Source of the DNA: Niveispirillum sp. SYP-B3756
Lineage (GTDB): Bacteria; Pseudomonadota; Alphaproteobacteria; Azospirillales; Azospirillaceae
DNA: 64,000 nucleotides
Direction of reading: 5' to 3'
NCBI RefSeq assembly: GCF_009495745.1
Contig: NZ_WIDQ01000002.1
Location: forward strand, 186,001 to 250,000
Shown: piece after piece, positions 1 through 9,399 of the stretch
Layout: each line of letters starts with the position of its first letter
Numbering within the stretch: position 1 is the first letter of the stretch
Notes under the pieces: model-generated
Databases searched by the model: none
Seen by the model: the letters and a program-made list of their open reading frames with translations, nothing else
What the model was told of the DNA's origin: nothing
Program-made: the position numbers and the translations under genes

Positions 1-1632
1 CTGCTGCTGCTGGGCCGCTGGCTGGAAGCCCGCGCCATGGGCCGCACCATGGAAGCCATCCAGGCGCTGATGGCGCTGCGGCCCAGGCTGGCGCGGTTGC
101 GGCTGCCATCCGGTGATGTGGAAGTGCCGGTGGCGCAATTGCGCGTCGGCGATCTGGTGGTGGTGCTGCCGGGCTCCACCGTACCCGTGGATGGCGCGGT
201 GGTGGAGGGCGCATCCGATCTGGATGAATCCATGATCACCGGCGAATCCCTGCCGGTGGCCAAACAGAAGGACAGCCCCGTCACGGGCGGGTCGCTGAAC
301 GGGCCTGGCACCCTGCTGGTGCGCACAAGCGCCGTGGGGCGGGATACGATGCTGGCCCGCATCATCGCCATGGTGGAAGGCGCACAGGCCGCCAAGGCCC
401 CCATCCAGCGGCTGGCCGATCGGGTGAGTGCCGTTTTCGTGCCGATCGTCCTGGTGATTGCACTTGCCACCCTTGCCGGCTGGACTCTCGCTGGGGTTGG
501 GGTGGAAACGGCGCTAATCAATGCGGTTTCCGTGCTGGTCATCGCCTGCCCCTGCGCCCTGGGACTGGCCACGCCCACGGCGCTGATGGCCGGCACCGGC
601 GTGGCGGCGCGCAGCGGCATCCTGATCAAGGATGCCGGGGCCCTGGAACGCGCCCATGCCGCCACCATTATCGTTTTCGACAAGACCGGTACGTTGACCG
701 AAGGCAAGCCGGTGCTGACCGGCCTGACGCCCGCCCTTGGCGTAGACGCCACCGAGGCGCTGCGGCTGGCCGCCGGCCTGCAGGCGGGCAGTGAGCATCC
801 GCTGGCCCGCGCCGTGCTGGATGCCGCCCGCGCCCAATCCCTGACGCCACCGGCTGCCAGCAACAGCCGCGCCCTGCCCGGCCAGGGCATGGCGGGCAGC
901 GTGGAGGGGCGGGAACTGCGCCTGGGCCATGAAGGGCTGATGGCGGAACTGGGCGTGGATATCACCCCGCTGGCCGATGCCGCCGCCACGGCCCGCCAAC
1001 AGGGGCACAGCCAATCCTGGCTGGCCGTGCAGGAAGGGGAGGGGACACAATGGCACCTGCTGGCCCTGTTGAGCTTTGCCGACGAACCCAAACCCAGCGC
1101 CGCCGCCGCCATCGCGGCATTGAAGGCGCAGGGGCTGCGCTGTGTGATGCTGACCGGCGATCATGAAGCCGCCGCCCGCGCCGTGGGCGACAGGCTGGGT
1201 CTGGATGAGGTGGTAGCCCGCCTGCTGCCCGACCAGAAGGCCGCCGCCGTGGCCCGGCTGCGCGGGGAGGGTGGCATCGTCGCCATGGTGGGCGACGGCA
1301 TCAATGATGCGCCGGCCCTGGCCGCCGCCGATATCGGCTTTGCCATGGCGACGGGCACCAATGTGGCGATGGAAACGGCGGGCATCACCCTGATGCGGGG
1401 CGACCCGCTGCTGGTGGCCGACAGCATCGCCATTTCCCGGCGCACCTGGACCAAGATCCGCCAGAACCTGTTCTGGGCCTTCGCCTATAATGTCGTGGGC
1501 ATTCCGTTGGCAGCCCTTGGCCTGTTGAACCCGATGATCGCCGGGGCCGCCATGGCCTTTTCCAGCGTCAGCGTGGTCAGCAACGCCCTGTTGCTGCGCC
1601 GCTGGCGGCCCCGCGCGGGGGGTGAGCGATGA
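1..1632 (+). CDS. copA: Copper-translocating P-type ATPase, 5' end outside window
   Basis: P1B-type ATPase that exports Cu(I) from the cytoplasm across the inner membrane. The reading frame is open from base 1, so the N-terminal metal-binding domain and first membrane segments lie upstream of the window. Visible: the actuator motif TGES, the ion-binding membrane motif CPC ([16 protein letters not shown]), the phosphorylation motif DKTGT, the nucleotide-binding SEHPLA motif and the hinge [11 protein letters not shown] with the P1B-specific HP motif fits Cu(I)/Ag(I) rather than zinc. Its stop overlaps the cueR start by 4 bp (ATGA), so the two are co-transcribed and translationally coupled. This is the usual copA-cueR arrangement, in which the regulator senses the exported metal. 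Confidence 0.95.
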   Translation: MLLLGRWLEARAMGRTMEAIQALMALRPRLARLRLPSGDVEVPVAQLRVGDLVVVLPGSTVPVDGAVVEGASDLDESMITGESLPVAKQKDSPVTGGSLNGPGTLLVRTSAVGRDTMLARIIAMVEGAQAAKAPIQRLADRVSAVFVPIVLVIALATLAGWTLAGVGVETALINAVSVLVIACPCALGLATPTALMAGTGVAARSGILIKDAGALERAHAATIIVFDKTGTLTEGKPVLTGLTPALGVDATEALRLAAGLQAGSEHPLARAVLDAARAQSLTPPAASNSRALPGQGMAGSVEGRELRLGHEGLMAELGVDITPLADAAATARQQGHSQSWLAVQEGEGTQWHLLALLSFADEPKPSAAAAIAALKAQGLRCVMLTGDHEAAARAVGDRLGLDEVVARLLPDQKAAAVARLRGEGGIVAMVGDGINDAPALAAADIGFAMATGTNVAMETAGITLMRGDPLLVADSIAISRRTWTKIRQNLFWAFAYNVVGIPLAALGLLNPMIAGAAMAFSSVSVVSNALLLRRWRPRAGGER

Positions 1633-2027
1633 ATATCGGGCAAGCGGCCAAAGCGGCGGGTGTCACACCCAAAATGATCCGCCATTACGAGGCGACGGGC
1701 CTGTTGCCGGCGGCAGACCGCTCCGCCGCCGGCTACCGCCTCTATGGGGAGGCGGATATCCGCACCCTGCGTTTCATCCGTCAGGCCCGCGCCCTGGGCT
1801 TTCCGCTGGCCGATCTGGGTGGGCTGCTGCGCCTGTGGCATGACCGCGACCGCGCCAGCGCCGATGTGAAGGCGCTGGCCCTGTCCCATATCGCGCACCT
1901 GCAGGAACGGATCGACGAATTGCAGGTGATGAAACAGACGCTGGAGACGCTAGCCCGCCATTGCCAGGGCGATGCCAGCCCCCATTGCGCCATTCTGGAT
2001 GGGCTGGACCAGGGGGGCGGGACATAA
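1629..2027 (+). CDS. cueR: CueR-type MerR-family Cu(I)-responsive activator
   Basis: 132-residue MerR-family regulator. The N-terminal winged helix-turn-helix (about 1-70) starts [21 protein letters not shown] dimerisation helix follows, and the C-terminal metal loop carries two cysteines spaced C-x7-C ([10 protein letters not shown]). That spacing, and the Ser in [11 protein letters not shown] where Zn-sensing homologues carry Cys, are the known signatures of the monovalent-ion (Cu/Ag/Au) sensor subgroup. It activates copper-efflux promoters by DNA distortion. It overlaps the end of copA. No CueR operator is visible in the window because the copA promoter lies upstream. Confidence 0.93.
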   Translation: MNIGQAAKAAGVTPKMIRHYEATGLLPAADRSAAGYRLYGEADIRTLRFIRQARALGFPLADLGGLLRLWHDRDRASADVKALALSHIAHLQERIDELQVMKQTLETLARHCQGDASPHCAILDGLDQGGGT

Positions 2028-2033
2028 AGTTTC

Positions 2034-2051
2034 ACGGGAAACATTTCCCGT
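2034..2051. terminator. Hairpin after cueR, possible terminator
   Basis: The perfect dyad ACGGGAAACATTTCCCGT lies just after the cueR stop and is followed by TAAAA. Its position between cueR and the convergent GST gene fits a weak shared terminator. There is no long T-run. The left flank also resembles a chromosomal parS site (see findings). Confidence 0.4.
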
Positions 2052-2059
2052 AAAACAGC

Positions 2060-2677
2060 TCAATCGTGCGGCAGCTCACGGAAAACCGGCAAAGCCTCTG
2101 CCCGCGCCGACAGGGCGGCCAGCCGGGGGAAACGGCTGTTCCAATCCACATCATCGCCCCGCATGGCGCGGCTGAAATAGAAGGCCACCGCCGCCGTCAC
2201 ATCGGCTTGCATCGGGCGGTCGGCCAGCAGCCAGCCGGCCCCATCGCAGATGTCGGCTTCCAGCAGATCGAAAGCGGCCAGCATCTGCGCCCCGGTACGC
2301 TCCATCCAGGGCTGATGGCGCTTTTCCGCCGGGCGCAGCATTTCCTCATAAACCCGCTGCACCGCCTTTTCCGTGCCGGCCAAGGCCAGCCCGATCAGGC
2401 GCAGGCCCCGCATGTGGGCCGCCAGATCCGCCGGCATCAATCGCTGTTCCGGCGCGGCAAGCCGTTCGGCATGGTCCAGGATCAGGCTGGAATCCATCAG
2501 CACCACGCCATCCGACGTCACCAGGGTGGGGGCCTTGACCACCGGATTGATGGCGGCAAACTGGTCATAGGTGCGGAAAACCGATAGCGGCTCGTGGGTG
2601 AAGGGCAGGCCCATCAAGCGCAGCGAAATAGCCACCCGCCGGACATAGGGTGAATCCAACATCCCGATCAGCCGCAT
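2060..2677 (-). CDS. Glutathione S-transferase family protein
   Basis: 205-residue cytosolic GST-fold protein. The thioredoxin-like N-terminal domain (about 1-80) opens MRLIGMLDSPYVRRVAISL, with the glutathione-site Ser/Tyr region at SPYVRR. An all-helical C-terminal domain follows. I chose the ATG at 2677 because it has a purine-rich Shine-Dalgarno (GGGAGAGAGGGCG) and begins with the family's beta strand; an upstream extension would add about 35 unrelated residues. Substrate unknown. It is convergent with cueR and divergent from the next gene. Confidence 0.85.
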   Translation of the reverse strand: MRLIGMLDSPYVRRVAISLRLMGLPFTHEPLSVFRTYDQFAAINPVVKAPTLVTSDGVVLMDSSLILDHAERLAAPEQRLMPADLAAHMRGLRLIGLALAGTEKAVQRVYEEMLRPAEKRHQPWMERTGAQMLAAFDLLEADICDGAGWLLADRPMQADVTAAVAFYFSRAMRGDDVDWNSRFPRLAALSARAEALPVFRELPHD

Positions 2678-2860
2678 CGCCCTCTCTCCCCTTATGTCAT
2701 GCCAAACCCGCCGCCGATGATCATGCCTGCCGGTCGCCGGGGCAACGGCCCACCACGCGGCCCACCCTTGTCCCATTGACAAGGCCGTCGCCCCTCCCGT
2801 TTAATTCTATTCCATCAGTAGGAAATTTTCAGCCGCACCCATCATGACAGGAGCCCGCCT

Positions 2861-2893
2861 ATGCTGCCCTTCTGCCTGTGGATGACCCTTTGA
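2861..2893 (+). CDS. Possible 10-codon leader peptide
   Basis: The ATG at 2861 sits 8 bp after GACAGGAG and encodes MLPFCLWMTL, then stops at TGA 2891-2893. The stop overlaps a candidate TTG start (2890) of the flavoprotein gene. A leader that passes ribosomes to the next frame is plausible, but an annotation artefact is equally possible. Confidence 0.3.
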   Translation: MLPFCLWMTL

Positions 2894-4272
2894 GCCGGCC
2901 CACCGTCGCCATCATCGGTGCCGGGGCCAGCGGGGCGCTGACGGCCCTGCATATCCTCTCCAACCCCAATGGTCCGCGCATTTTCCTGATTGAAAAGCGG
3001 CAGGGCTTTGGCGTCGGCGTGGCCTACAGCACCGGCAATGCCAACCATCTGCTGAATGTGCGCGCCGGGAATATGAGCGCCTTTCCCGACCAGCCGGCCC
3101 ATTTCACCGACTGGCTGCGTGACCGCGACCCGGACCTGCTGGCGGCGGGCTTCGTGCCCCGGCAAACCTACGGTGCCTATCTGTCCGGCCTGTTGCGCGC
3201 GGCGGCGATGAGCGACCGGGCTGCCGGTCGGCTAATGCTGGTGAATGATGAGGCGACCAGCCTGATCACCGGCGAAGGCCGCCCCCGGCTGCAGCTGGCG
3301 GTGGGGCGGGAATTGCTGATTGATGCGCTGGTGCTGGCCACCGGCAATGGCGCGCCGGAGCCACCCTATGTGCCCGATGGCGGGCTGGGGGGCTCCCCGC
3401 GCTATATCGGCGACCCGTGGGCCGCCGATGCCTTTCGCCATGTCGCCCCGAAAGACCCGGTGCTGCTGCTGGGCACCGGGTTGACCATGGTGGATGTGGC
3501 ATTGACCCTGAAAAGCATCGGGCATGAAGGGCAGAAGATCGCCATGTCGCGGCGCGGGCTGCTGCCGCGCCGCCATGCCGCCCCGGTGGCGGTCCCGCCC
3601 GACCCGCTGCCCCCCTTACCGCCGGTTCTTTCGGCTGCACTGCGCATCGTGCGGAGCCATGTGAAACGCTATCACGCCGCCCAGGGGGATGGCGCAGACT
3701 GGCGGGCGGTGATCGATGCGCTGCGCCCGGTCACGCGCGGCTTCTGGCTGGCACTGGATACGCCCACGCGGCGGCGCTTCCTGCGCCATTTGCGGCCCTG
3801 GTGGGACGTGCATCGCCACCGGCTGGCCCCTATGGTGGCCGACCGGCTGGCGGCGATGCTGGAGAGCGGGGAGATCGCCCTCAAGGCCGGTCGGCTGCGT
3901 TCCTTCGCCCTGGAAGGGACCGGTGCCCGCCAGCAGGTGGCCGTGCAATGGCGGCCCCGGCGGGAGATGGCGGACGCGGTGCTGCACGTCGCCCATGTGG
4001 TGAATTGCACCGGGCCGGGGGGTGACCTGTCACGCAATGGGCCGCCGATCATCCGTTCCCTGCTGGCCGCCGGGCTGGCGCGGCCCGATGCGCTGGGGCT
4101 GGGGCTTGATCTGGATGGTGACGGGCGGCTGATCGCCGCCGATGGCTGTGCCGGACGTTTCTATGCCCTGGGCCCCGCGTCGCGCGGGGCATTTTGGGAG
4201 GTGACCGCCATCCCCGATATCCGGGTGCAGGCCCAGCAGGTGGCCGCCGCCATCTGCCGCGATCTGGGGTGA
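2878..4272 (+). CDS. FAD/NAD(P)-binding oxidoreductase (FAD_NAD_binding_9 type)
   Basis: About 464 residues. The N-terminal Rossmann motif is VAIIGAGASGALTALHIL (GxGxxG), followed by the family-typical NHLLNVRAGNMSAFPDQP, a second nucleotide-binding GTGLTMVD region and a C-terminal GPASRGAFWEVTAIPDIR segment. These match the uncharacterised flavoprotein family with an FAD-NAD(P)-binding domain; the reaction is unknown. The start is unclear: GTG at 2878 or TTG at 2890, both without a good ribosome site. The only strong Shine-Dalgarno (GACAGGAG) serves an ATG at 2861 in another frame that encodes 10 codons and ends on the TTG, suggesting translational coupling. Confidence 0.8.
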   Translation: MDDPLSRPTVAIIGAGASGALTALHILSNPNGPRIFLIEKRQGFGVGVAYSTGNANHLLNVRAGNMSAFPDQPAHFTDWLRDRDPDLLAAGFVPRQTYGAYLSGLLRAAAMSDRAAGRLMLVNDEATSLITGEGRPRLQLAVGRELLIDALVLATGNGAPEPPYVPDGGLGGSPRYIGDPWAADAFRHVAPKDPVLLLGTGLTMVDVALTLKSIGHEGQKIAMSRRGLLPRRHAAPVAVPPDPLPPLPPVLSAALRIVRSHVKRYHAAQGDGADWRAVIDALRPVTRGFWLALDTPTRRRFLRHLRPWWDVHRHRLAPMVADRLAAMLESGEIALKAGRLRSFALEGTGARQQVAVQWRPRREMADAVLHVAHVVNCTGPGGDLSRNGPPIIRSLLAAGLARPDALGLGLDLDGDGRLIAADGCAGRFYALGPASRGAFWEVTAIPDIRVQAQQVAAAICRDLG

Positions 4273-4345
4273 CGGCGCGCACTGCGCCTGCCCCTTGAAC
4301 CGGCTATCAAAAGGGCAGGCGGATCGCCCATCCCAGGAGACAAAG

Positions 4346-5086
4346 ATGAACGCGCAAAACGGCAAGGTGGCCCTGGTCACCGGTGCATCCCGTGGCATTG
4401 GTGCGGCCATTGCCCAACGGCTGGCCCATGATGGCTTTGCCATCATCGTGAATTATGCCGGCAATCATGCCGCCGCCGAAACGGTGGTGAACGCCATCCA
4501 GGCCAAAGGCGGTCAGGCGCTGGCCGTACAGGGGGATGTGGCCGCCACCGCCGCCGTGCGCGCCCTGTTCGATGCGGCAGAGGCGCGGTTCGGCGGGGTG
4601 GATGTGCTGGTCAATAATGCCGGCATCTTCAAGCCCGCCCCCATCGCCAGCAGCGACGATGCGCTGTTTGACAGCCACATCGCCATCAACATCAAGGGCA
4701 GCTTCAACACCATGCGTGAAGCCGCCAACCGCCTGCGCCACGGGGGCCGGGTGATCAATTTCTCCACCAGCGTTGTCGGGCTGAAACTGGAGAACTACGC
4801 CATCTATGCCGCCACCAAGGCAGCGGTGGAAACCATGGGGGCCATCATGGCCAAGGAAATGCGCGGACGCGGTATCACCGTGAATGCCGTCGCCCCCGGC
4901 CCCACTGCCACCGACCTGTTTCTGGATGGCAAATCACCGGAACTGATCGACCGGCTGGCCAAGCTGAGCCCGATGGAACGGCTGGCCACGCCGGACGATA
5001 TCGCCGCCGTCGTTGCCTTCCTGGCCGGGCCTGACGGTGCCTGGATCAATGGTCAGGTGCTGCGCGCCAATGGCGGCATGGTATAA
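4346..5086 (+). CDS. SDR-family NAD(P)-dependent oxidoreductase
   Basis: 246-residue classical short-chain dehydrogenase/reductase. The cofactor motif TGASRGIG lies near residues 12-19, the structural NNAG near 90, the catalytic Ser in NFSTSVVG and the Y-A-A-T-K active site (YAIYAATKAA) near 155. The C-terminal segment INGQVLRANGGM is typical of the family. The start is fixed by the Shine-Dalgarno CAGGAGACAAAG before ATG 4346. Close to FabG-like 3-oxoacyl reductases but probably a general alcohol/ketone reductase. Its stop directly abuts the stop of the convergent BKACE gene. Confidence 0.9.
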   Translation: MNAQNGKVALVTGASRGIGAAIAQRLAHDGFAIIVNYAGNHAAAETVVNAIQAKGGQALAVQGDVAATAAVRALFDAAEARFGGVDVLVNNAGIFKPAPIASSDDALFDSHIAINIKGSFNTMREAANRLRHGGRVINFSTSVVGLKLENYAIYAATKAAVETMGAIMAKEMRGRGITVNAVAPGPTATDLFLDGKSPELIDRLAKLSPMERLATPDDIAAVVAFLAGPDGAWINGQVLRANGGMV

Positions 5087-5911
5087 TCAGCCGCGATGCA
5101 TCGCCCGCACATCGTCACCATTGGCCAACCGCCGCCCCGTCAAGGCCACGGCCTGGGCGGCGGTGGCGACCAGGGCGGCATTACCGGGGGCCAGGCTGCC
5201 GTCGGGCAGGTGCAGGTTATTTTCAAACCCCACCCGCGCGTGCCCGCCCAGCGACAGGGCCGCCTGGGCGCAGGCCGCCTCCTGCGCGCCAAAGGCACAG
5301 ACGGCCCAGGGCGGCAGATTATCCAGCCCCTCCAGGAAGGGCAGCAGGTCGGCTGCCCGGCTTTGCTGGCCCGCACTGTAGCGACCCAGCACGAACAGCA
5401 GGAAATCCACCCCCTCCCCCAGCACGCCGCGCGCCTTCAGATCGTGGTAACGGGCCAGATCGTCGGGGGAATAAAGGATGATCTGCAGCATGATCTCCCG
5501 CTGGCGCATCCAGGCGAAGAATCCCGATGCCTCCACCTCATGCGCCGCATCGGGGACCAGTTCGCGGATGGCCAGCGACACCGCCTCCGGCGCCACCTCG
5601 CGCACCACCCGCATCTGTTCGGGCGGCTGATAGAGGCCGGCGGCTTCCGTGGTGATCTGCACCACCATACCCGGCCCCACCTGCCGACGAATGGCGTCGG
5701 TCGCCTGTCGATAGGCATCACCATCCAGCAGATGCCGCCCATCGGGCCGGCGCACATGGGCATGGATCATCGCCGCCCCCGCCGCCTGACAGGCGGCCGC
5801 ATCGCTGGCAAGTTCGTCAGCCGTCAGCGGGATGGCGGGGTGATCCACCTTCACCCGCCGCGCCCCATTGGGGGCAACGGTCAGGATGGCGAGGGGAAGG
5901 GTAGGGGACAT
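5087..5911 (-). CDS. BKACE-family 3-keto-acid cleavage enzyme (DUF849)
   Basis: 274-residue TIM-barrel protein of the beta-keto acid cleavage enzyme family, which uses Zn and acetyl-CoA to exchange acyl groups with a beta-keto acid (3-keto-5-aminohexanoate cleavage enzyme is the founding member). Visible: LAILTVAPNGARR at the start, the metal-binding MIHAHVRRPDGRHLLD (H-x-H) and the late WAVCAFGAQE and ARVGFENNLHLPDG segments. The start at 5911 follows ACAGGAACCCC. It lies downstream of, and on the same strand as, the ABC/DctBD operon, separated by about 200 bp holding a long inverted repeat; linkage to that operon is conjecture. Confidence 0.85.
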   Translation of the reverse strand: MSPTLPLAILTVAPNGARRVKVDHPAIPLTADELASDAAACQAAGAAMIHAHVRRPDGRHLLDGDAYRQATDAIRRQVGPGMVVQITTEAAGLYQPPEQMRVVREVAPEAVSLAIRELVPDAAHEVEASGFFAWMRQREIMLQIILYSPDDLARYHDLKARGVLGEGVDFLLFVLGRYSAGQQSRAADLLPFLEGLDNLPPWAVCAFGAQEAACAQAALSLGGHARVGFENNLHLPDGSLAPGNAALVATAAQAVALTGRRLANGDDVRAMHRG

Positions 5912-5973
5912 GGGATGGGGTTCCTGTGGGGGTGAAGGGGGTGAGTGAAGGCACAACATCGCCCGCTCTCTTC

Positions 5974-6076
5974 ACCGTCATTCCCGCGAAGGCGGGAATC
6001 CAGCAGACGTTTCAGCAGCGGGCCGTTGATCAAATTGCACCGTCGTTTGGATTCCCGCCTTCGCGGGAATGACGGT
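5974..6076. repeat. Long inverted repeat, family A, copy 1
   Basis: 29-bp perfect arms at 5974-6002 and 6048-6076, core TTCCCGCGAAGGCGGGAATC, with a 45-bp loop. Each arm is itself a short palindrome. The same arm recurs at 47921, 53573 and 59845. It lies between dctD and the BKACE gene. Confidence 0.95.
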
Positions 6077-6116
6077 AAAAGGGAATTGAATGAGAGGGAG
6101 GTGAGGCTGGCCCATA

Positions 6117-7448
6117 TCACCCATCCCCCGCCAGCCCCAGCCGTTTCATCTTGTCGTACAGCGTCTTGCGGGCCACACCCAGCGCGGTGGCGGCCCCCGT
6201 GACCTGCCCGCCGCTGCCGCGCAGCGCCTCTTGAATCAACTGGCGTTCCACCTGATCCAGCAGGTCGGGCAGGGATAAGGGGGCGGTACTGGCCTCCGTC
6301 AGGTCCGGCCCGCCCATGCCCAGCACGAAACGGTCGGCGGCATTGCGCAATTCCCGCACATTGCCGGGCCAGTCCCGCAGCATCAATTGGCGCACCAGGG
6401 CGGGCGGCACGTCGGGAACGGAGCGCTGGTAACGCCCCGCCGCCTGCAACACGAAATGTTCGAAAAGCTGGGGGATGTCATCCCGCCGTTCCCGCAGCGG
6501 CGGCAGCGGAACGGTGACGACATTCAGCCGGTAATAAAGATCCAGCCGGAAGCGCCCGGCATCGGCCAGTTGCTTCAGGTCCACCTTGGTGGCGGCCACC
6601 ACACGGCAACGCACCGGCACGGCGGCATTGCCGCCCAGCCGTTCCAGCGTGCGATCCTGCAACACCCGCAGCAGCTTCACCTGCAGGGCCAGCGGCATAC
6701 TCTCCACCTCATCCAGGAACAAGGTGCCGGCCCCGGCATGTTCAATCTTGCCGATACGGCGTTTGGCAGCCCCGGTGAAGGCCCCCGCCTCATGCCCGAA
6801 CATCTCGCTTTCGAACATGCTGTCCGGGATGGCGCCGCAATTGATGGCAACGAAGGGGCGGGCGGCCCGGTTTCCCCCCTCGTGCAGGGCGCGGGCCACC
6901 TGTTCCTTGCCGGCCCCGGTTTCGCCCAGGATCAGCACATCCACATCCGTATCGGCCAGATTGGCCACGGCATCGCGCACGCGGCCAATGCCGGCACTCT
7001 GCCCCAGCAGATAGCGGGCGATGGAGCCTTCGCCATCCAACGCCCGGCGCAGGCGGCGATTTTCCCGCACCAGGGCACGTTTGGCCAAGGCCCGCTGCAC
7101 CACGGCCAGGAAATGGTCATTCAGGAAGGGTTTCTCGATGAAATCCCAGGCCCCTTCGCGGATGGCGCGCACGGCCATGGCCACGTCGCCATGGCCGGTG
7201 ATCAGCACCACCGGCAGTTCCGGGTCCAGCGTGCGGCAGCGGGCCAGCAGCTCCATCCCGTCCATTTCCGGCAGGCGCACATCGGTGACGATGATGCCGG
7301 GGAAATCCGGCCCCAGTTCCGCCAGCGCCGCCTCCGCCCCGGCAAAGGTACGCACCTTGATGCCAGCCAGTTCCAGGGTCTGGCGGCAGGTGCGGCGGAT
7401 CATCTCCTCATCGTCGATGAACAGCACCTGCAGGTCAGGCGGGGGCAT
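6117..7448 (-). CDS. dctD: DctD-like sigma-54-dependent response regulator
   Basis: 443-residue NtrC-family activator. The receiver domain (about 6-120) has a phosphoacceptor Asp near 56 (VTDVRLPEMDG) and Lys in the KPF motif. The AAA+ domain has Walker A GETGAGKE near 175-182, the sigma-54-contact loop GAFTGA near 222-227 and Walker B GTLFLDE near 241. A Fis-type HTH closes the protein (VTGAATALGVARKTLYDKMK). It is the partner of the adjacent DctB-like kinase, whose 3' end it overlaps by 14 bp. The canonical GAFTGA shows it should open sigma-54 promoters; one stands at the head of this same operon (12158-12174). Confidence 0.93.
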   Translation of the reverse strand: MPPPDLQVLFIDDEEMIRRTCRQTLELAGIKVRTFAGAEAALAELGPDFPGIIVTDVRLPEMDGMELLARCRTLDPELPVVLITGHGDVAMAVRAIREGAWDFIEKPFLNDHFLAVVQRALAKRALVRENRRLRRALDGEGSIARYLLGQSAGIGRVRDAVANLADTDVDVLILGETGAGKEQVARALHEGGNRAARPFVAINCGAIPDSMFESEMFGHEAGAFTGAAKRRIGKIEHAGAGTLFLDEVESMPLALQVKLLRVLQDRTLERLGGNAAVPVRCRVVAATKVDLKQLADAGRFRLDLYYRLNVVTVPLPPLRERRDDIPQLFEHFVLQAAGRYQRSVPDVPPALVRQLMLRDWPGNVRELRNAADRFVLGMGGPDLTEASTAPLSLPDLLDQVERQLIQEALRGSGGQVTGAATALGVARKTLYDKMKRLGLAGDG

Positions 7449-9399
7449 GGTTCTTCTCCTCCCCGGTGGGGGATCGTTCTGTCAATGGCGGGAAGGTCAG
7501 GGTGAAACAGGCGCCCCCCTCCGGCCCGGAACCGGCGGAAAGCTGGGCACCATATTCCCGGGCAATCGCCTGACTGATCGCCAGCCCCAGGCCCAGCCCT
7601 TCACCGGCCGGCTTGGTGGTGAAAAAGGGCTCGAACAGCCGGGGCATCACCTCAAAACCGATACCTGGACCGTTATCGGTTACACTCAATGATATTGTCT
7701 TATCCATATTTACGTGACCGGTCACGCGGATTCGAGGGTTGGGCCGGTCACGCAGGGCATCGGCGGCATTGCGCAGCAGATTGACCAGCACCTGTTGCAG
7801 ACGCACCGGTTCGAACCCCACCACCAGCCCGCCCGACGGCAGGCCCAGATCAACGGCGATCCCCTGGTCGGCCAGCCGTCGTTCCACCAGGGCCAGAGCA
7901 TCCCGCACGGCCCTGGCCAGGGGAACCGGTTCGGGCGGACCGTCGCTGCGGCGGGAAAAGCCGCGCAACTGGCTGGTGATCTTGGCCATGCGGTCCACCA
8001 GATCGGCCATGAAGGCCAGATTGTCCCGGACATCCTCCTCGCGGCCCCGGTCCAGCAGGGCGCGGCAATTCTCCGCCAGCCCGCGCAGGGCCGTCAGCGG
8101 CTGGTTCAGCTCATGCGTCACCCCGGCGGCCATCTGGCCCAGGGCGGCCAGCTTGGCGGCCTGTACCAGCTCGTTCTGGGCGGCGCGCAGTTCCTGTTCG
8201 GTGTGGCGGCGCTGTTCCACCTCCCGTTCCAGCTTGGCATTGGCGGTGGACAGGTCGGCGGTGCGCTCCACCACCTTGCGTTCCAGATCCAGCCGCGCCT
8301 GTTCCAGCGCCGCGCGGGAGCGTTCGCGTTCCTGCAGGCGGCGGAAGCGCTGGCGCCAGGCCAGCCCGCCGGCCAGCGCCAGGGCCAGCAGCAGGGCCAT
8401 GGCCGCCGCCGCCAGGCTCTGCGCCCGGCGCACCGGGGCAGCATCCTGCAACACCAGCAGGGACCAGCCATCGCGCTCCAGCGCCCTGCCATACAGCAGA
8501 TACCGCCCGTCGACCGTTTGAACCGGCGTTCCCAGGCGATGAGGCATGGTGAAGGGCAGGGGTGGATAGCTGTCGCGGCCATATTGACGCGTATCGGCCA
8601 ATTCATCCAAGGCCAGGGCATCCAGTTCGCGCGTGGTGCGCAACTTCCAGTCCGGCAGACTGGACAGGAAGGCGATGCCATGGCGGTCGGTCAGCAACAC
8701 CAGATCGCCGGCATCGCGCCAAACCGTCTCCATCGCATCCAGCAGTACCTTCACCACCACAGTGCCGACGATGCGTCCGCCATCCGCCAGCGGGGCCCGC
8801 ACCGGGGCGGCGATAAAATATCCGGGAATGCCGGTCAGGGTGCCGGTGCCATAAAAATGCCCGTCCCGCCCCTCCATCGCCTGTTGGAAATAGGGGCGGT
8901 AGCCGAAATTGATGCCGACATAGGAATTGGGTTGATCCCAATTGCTGGCGGCCAGCGTCGTGCCGTCGGTGCCGATCAGATACAGCACCGCCGCCCCGGT
9001 GCGCCGGCTGACCGTGCGCAGATAGTCATTCACCGGTGCCACCAGGGCGGGGTCATGGCTTTGCGCCAGCCGCACCAGGGTGGGGTCCAGGGCCGCCGTG
9101 GCGGGCAGATGGTCAAACCGCCCCAGCATGGCATCCAGGCTCTGGCCATAGACCTCCAACCGGCCATGCAGGGTTGCCATCAGCCCGTCGCGGGCAAAAC
9201 GTCCAGCCTGCCACCCCGCCCCCAGCACCAGGGCAATGGCAAGCAGCAGCAAACAAAGGCTCGACAACAGGCGTTGGGGGCCGGGCATGGCTTCGGGCTC
9301 GTCATCAAAGGGCGCGCGCGACCGCACTATAGCGGAACGGCCCCCGGCCCGTATCGCTATCATGGTCGCACTTGCCATTGACGAGCCCAGCCCGATCAT
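7435..9399 (-). CDS. dctB: DctB-like periplasmic-sensing histidine kinase
   Basis: About 654 residues. First membrane helix near 42-62 (RLLSSLCLLLLAIALVLGAG); a periplasmic double-PAS sensor with the DctB-type segment INFGYRPYFQQAMEG and GIPGYFIAAPV; second membrane helix near 330-350; a coiled coil; H-box VTHELNQPLTAL near 427; and the ATPase boxes DNGPGIG and GEGLGLGLAIS. ATG 9399 overlaps the preceding ATPase stop as TGATG, which supports this start; internal ATGs at 9363 and 9288 are alternatives. DctB proteins sense C4-dicarboxylates, but here the kinase sits with an ABC importer, so its ligand may be that importer's substrate. Confidence 0.88.
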   Translation of the reverse strand: MIGLGSSMASATMIAIRAGGRSAIVRSRAPFDDEPEAMPGPQRLLSSLCLLLLAIALVLGAGWQAGRFARDGLMATLHGRLEVYGQSLDAMLGRFDHLPATAALDPTLVRLAQSHDPALVAPVNDYLRTVSRRTGAAVLYLIGTDGTTLAASNWDQPNSYVGINFGYRPYFQQAMEGRDGHFYGTGTLTGIPGYFIAAPVRAPLADGGRIVGTVVVKVLLDAMETVWRDAGDLVLLTDRHGIAFLSSLPDWKLRTTRELDALALDELADTRQYGRDSYPPLPFTMPHRLGTPVQTVDGRYLLYGRALERDGWSLLVLQDAAPVRRAQSLAAAAMALLLALALAGGLAWRQRFRRLQERERSRAALEQARLDLERKVVERTADLSTANAKLEREVEQRRHTEQELRAAQNELVQAAKLAALGQMAAGVTHELNQPLTALRGLAENCRALLDRGREEDVRDNLAFMADLVDRMAKITSQLRGFSRRSDGPPEPVPLARAVRDALALVERRLADQGIAVDLGLPSGGLVVGFEPVRLQQVLVNLLRNAADALRDRPNPRIRVTGHVNMDKTISLSVTDNGPGIGFEVMPRLFEPFFTTKPAGEGLGLGLAISQAIAREYGAQLSAGSGPEGGACFTLTFPPLTERSPTGEEKNHAPA

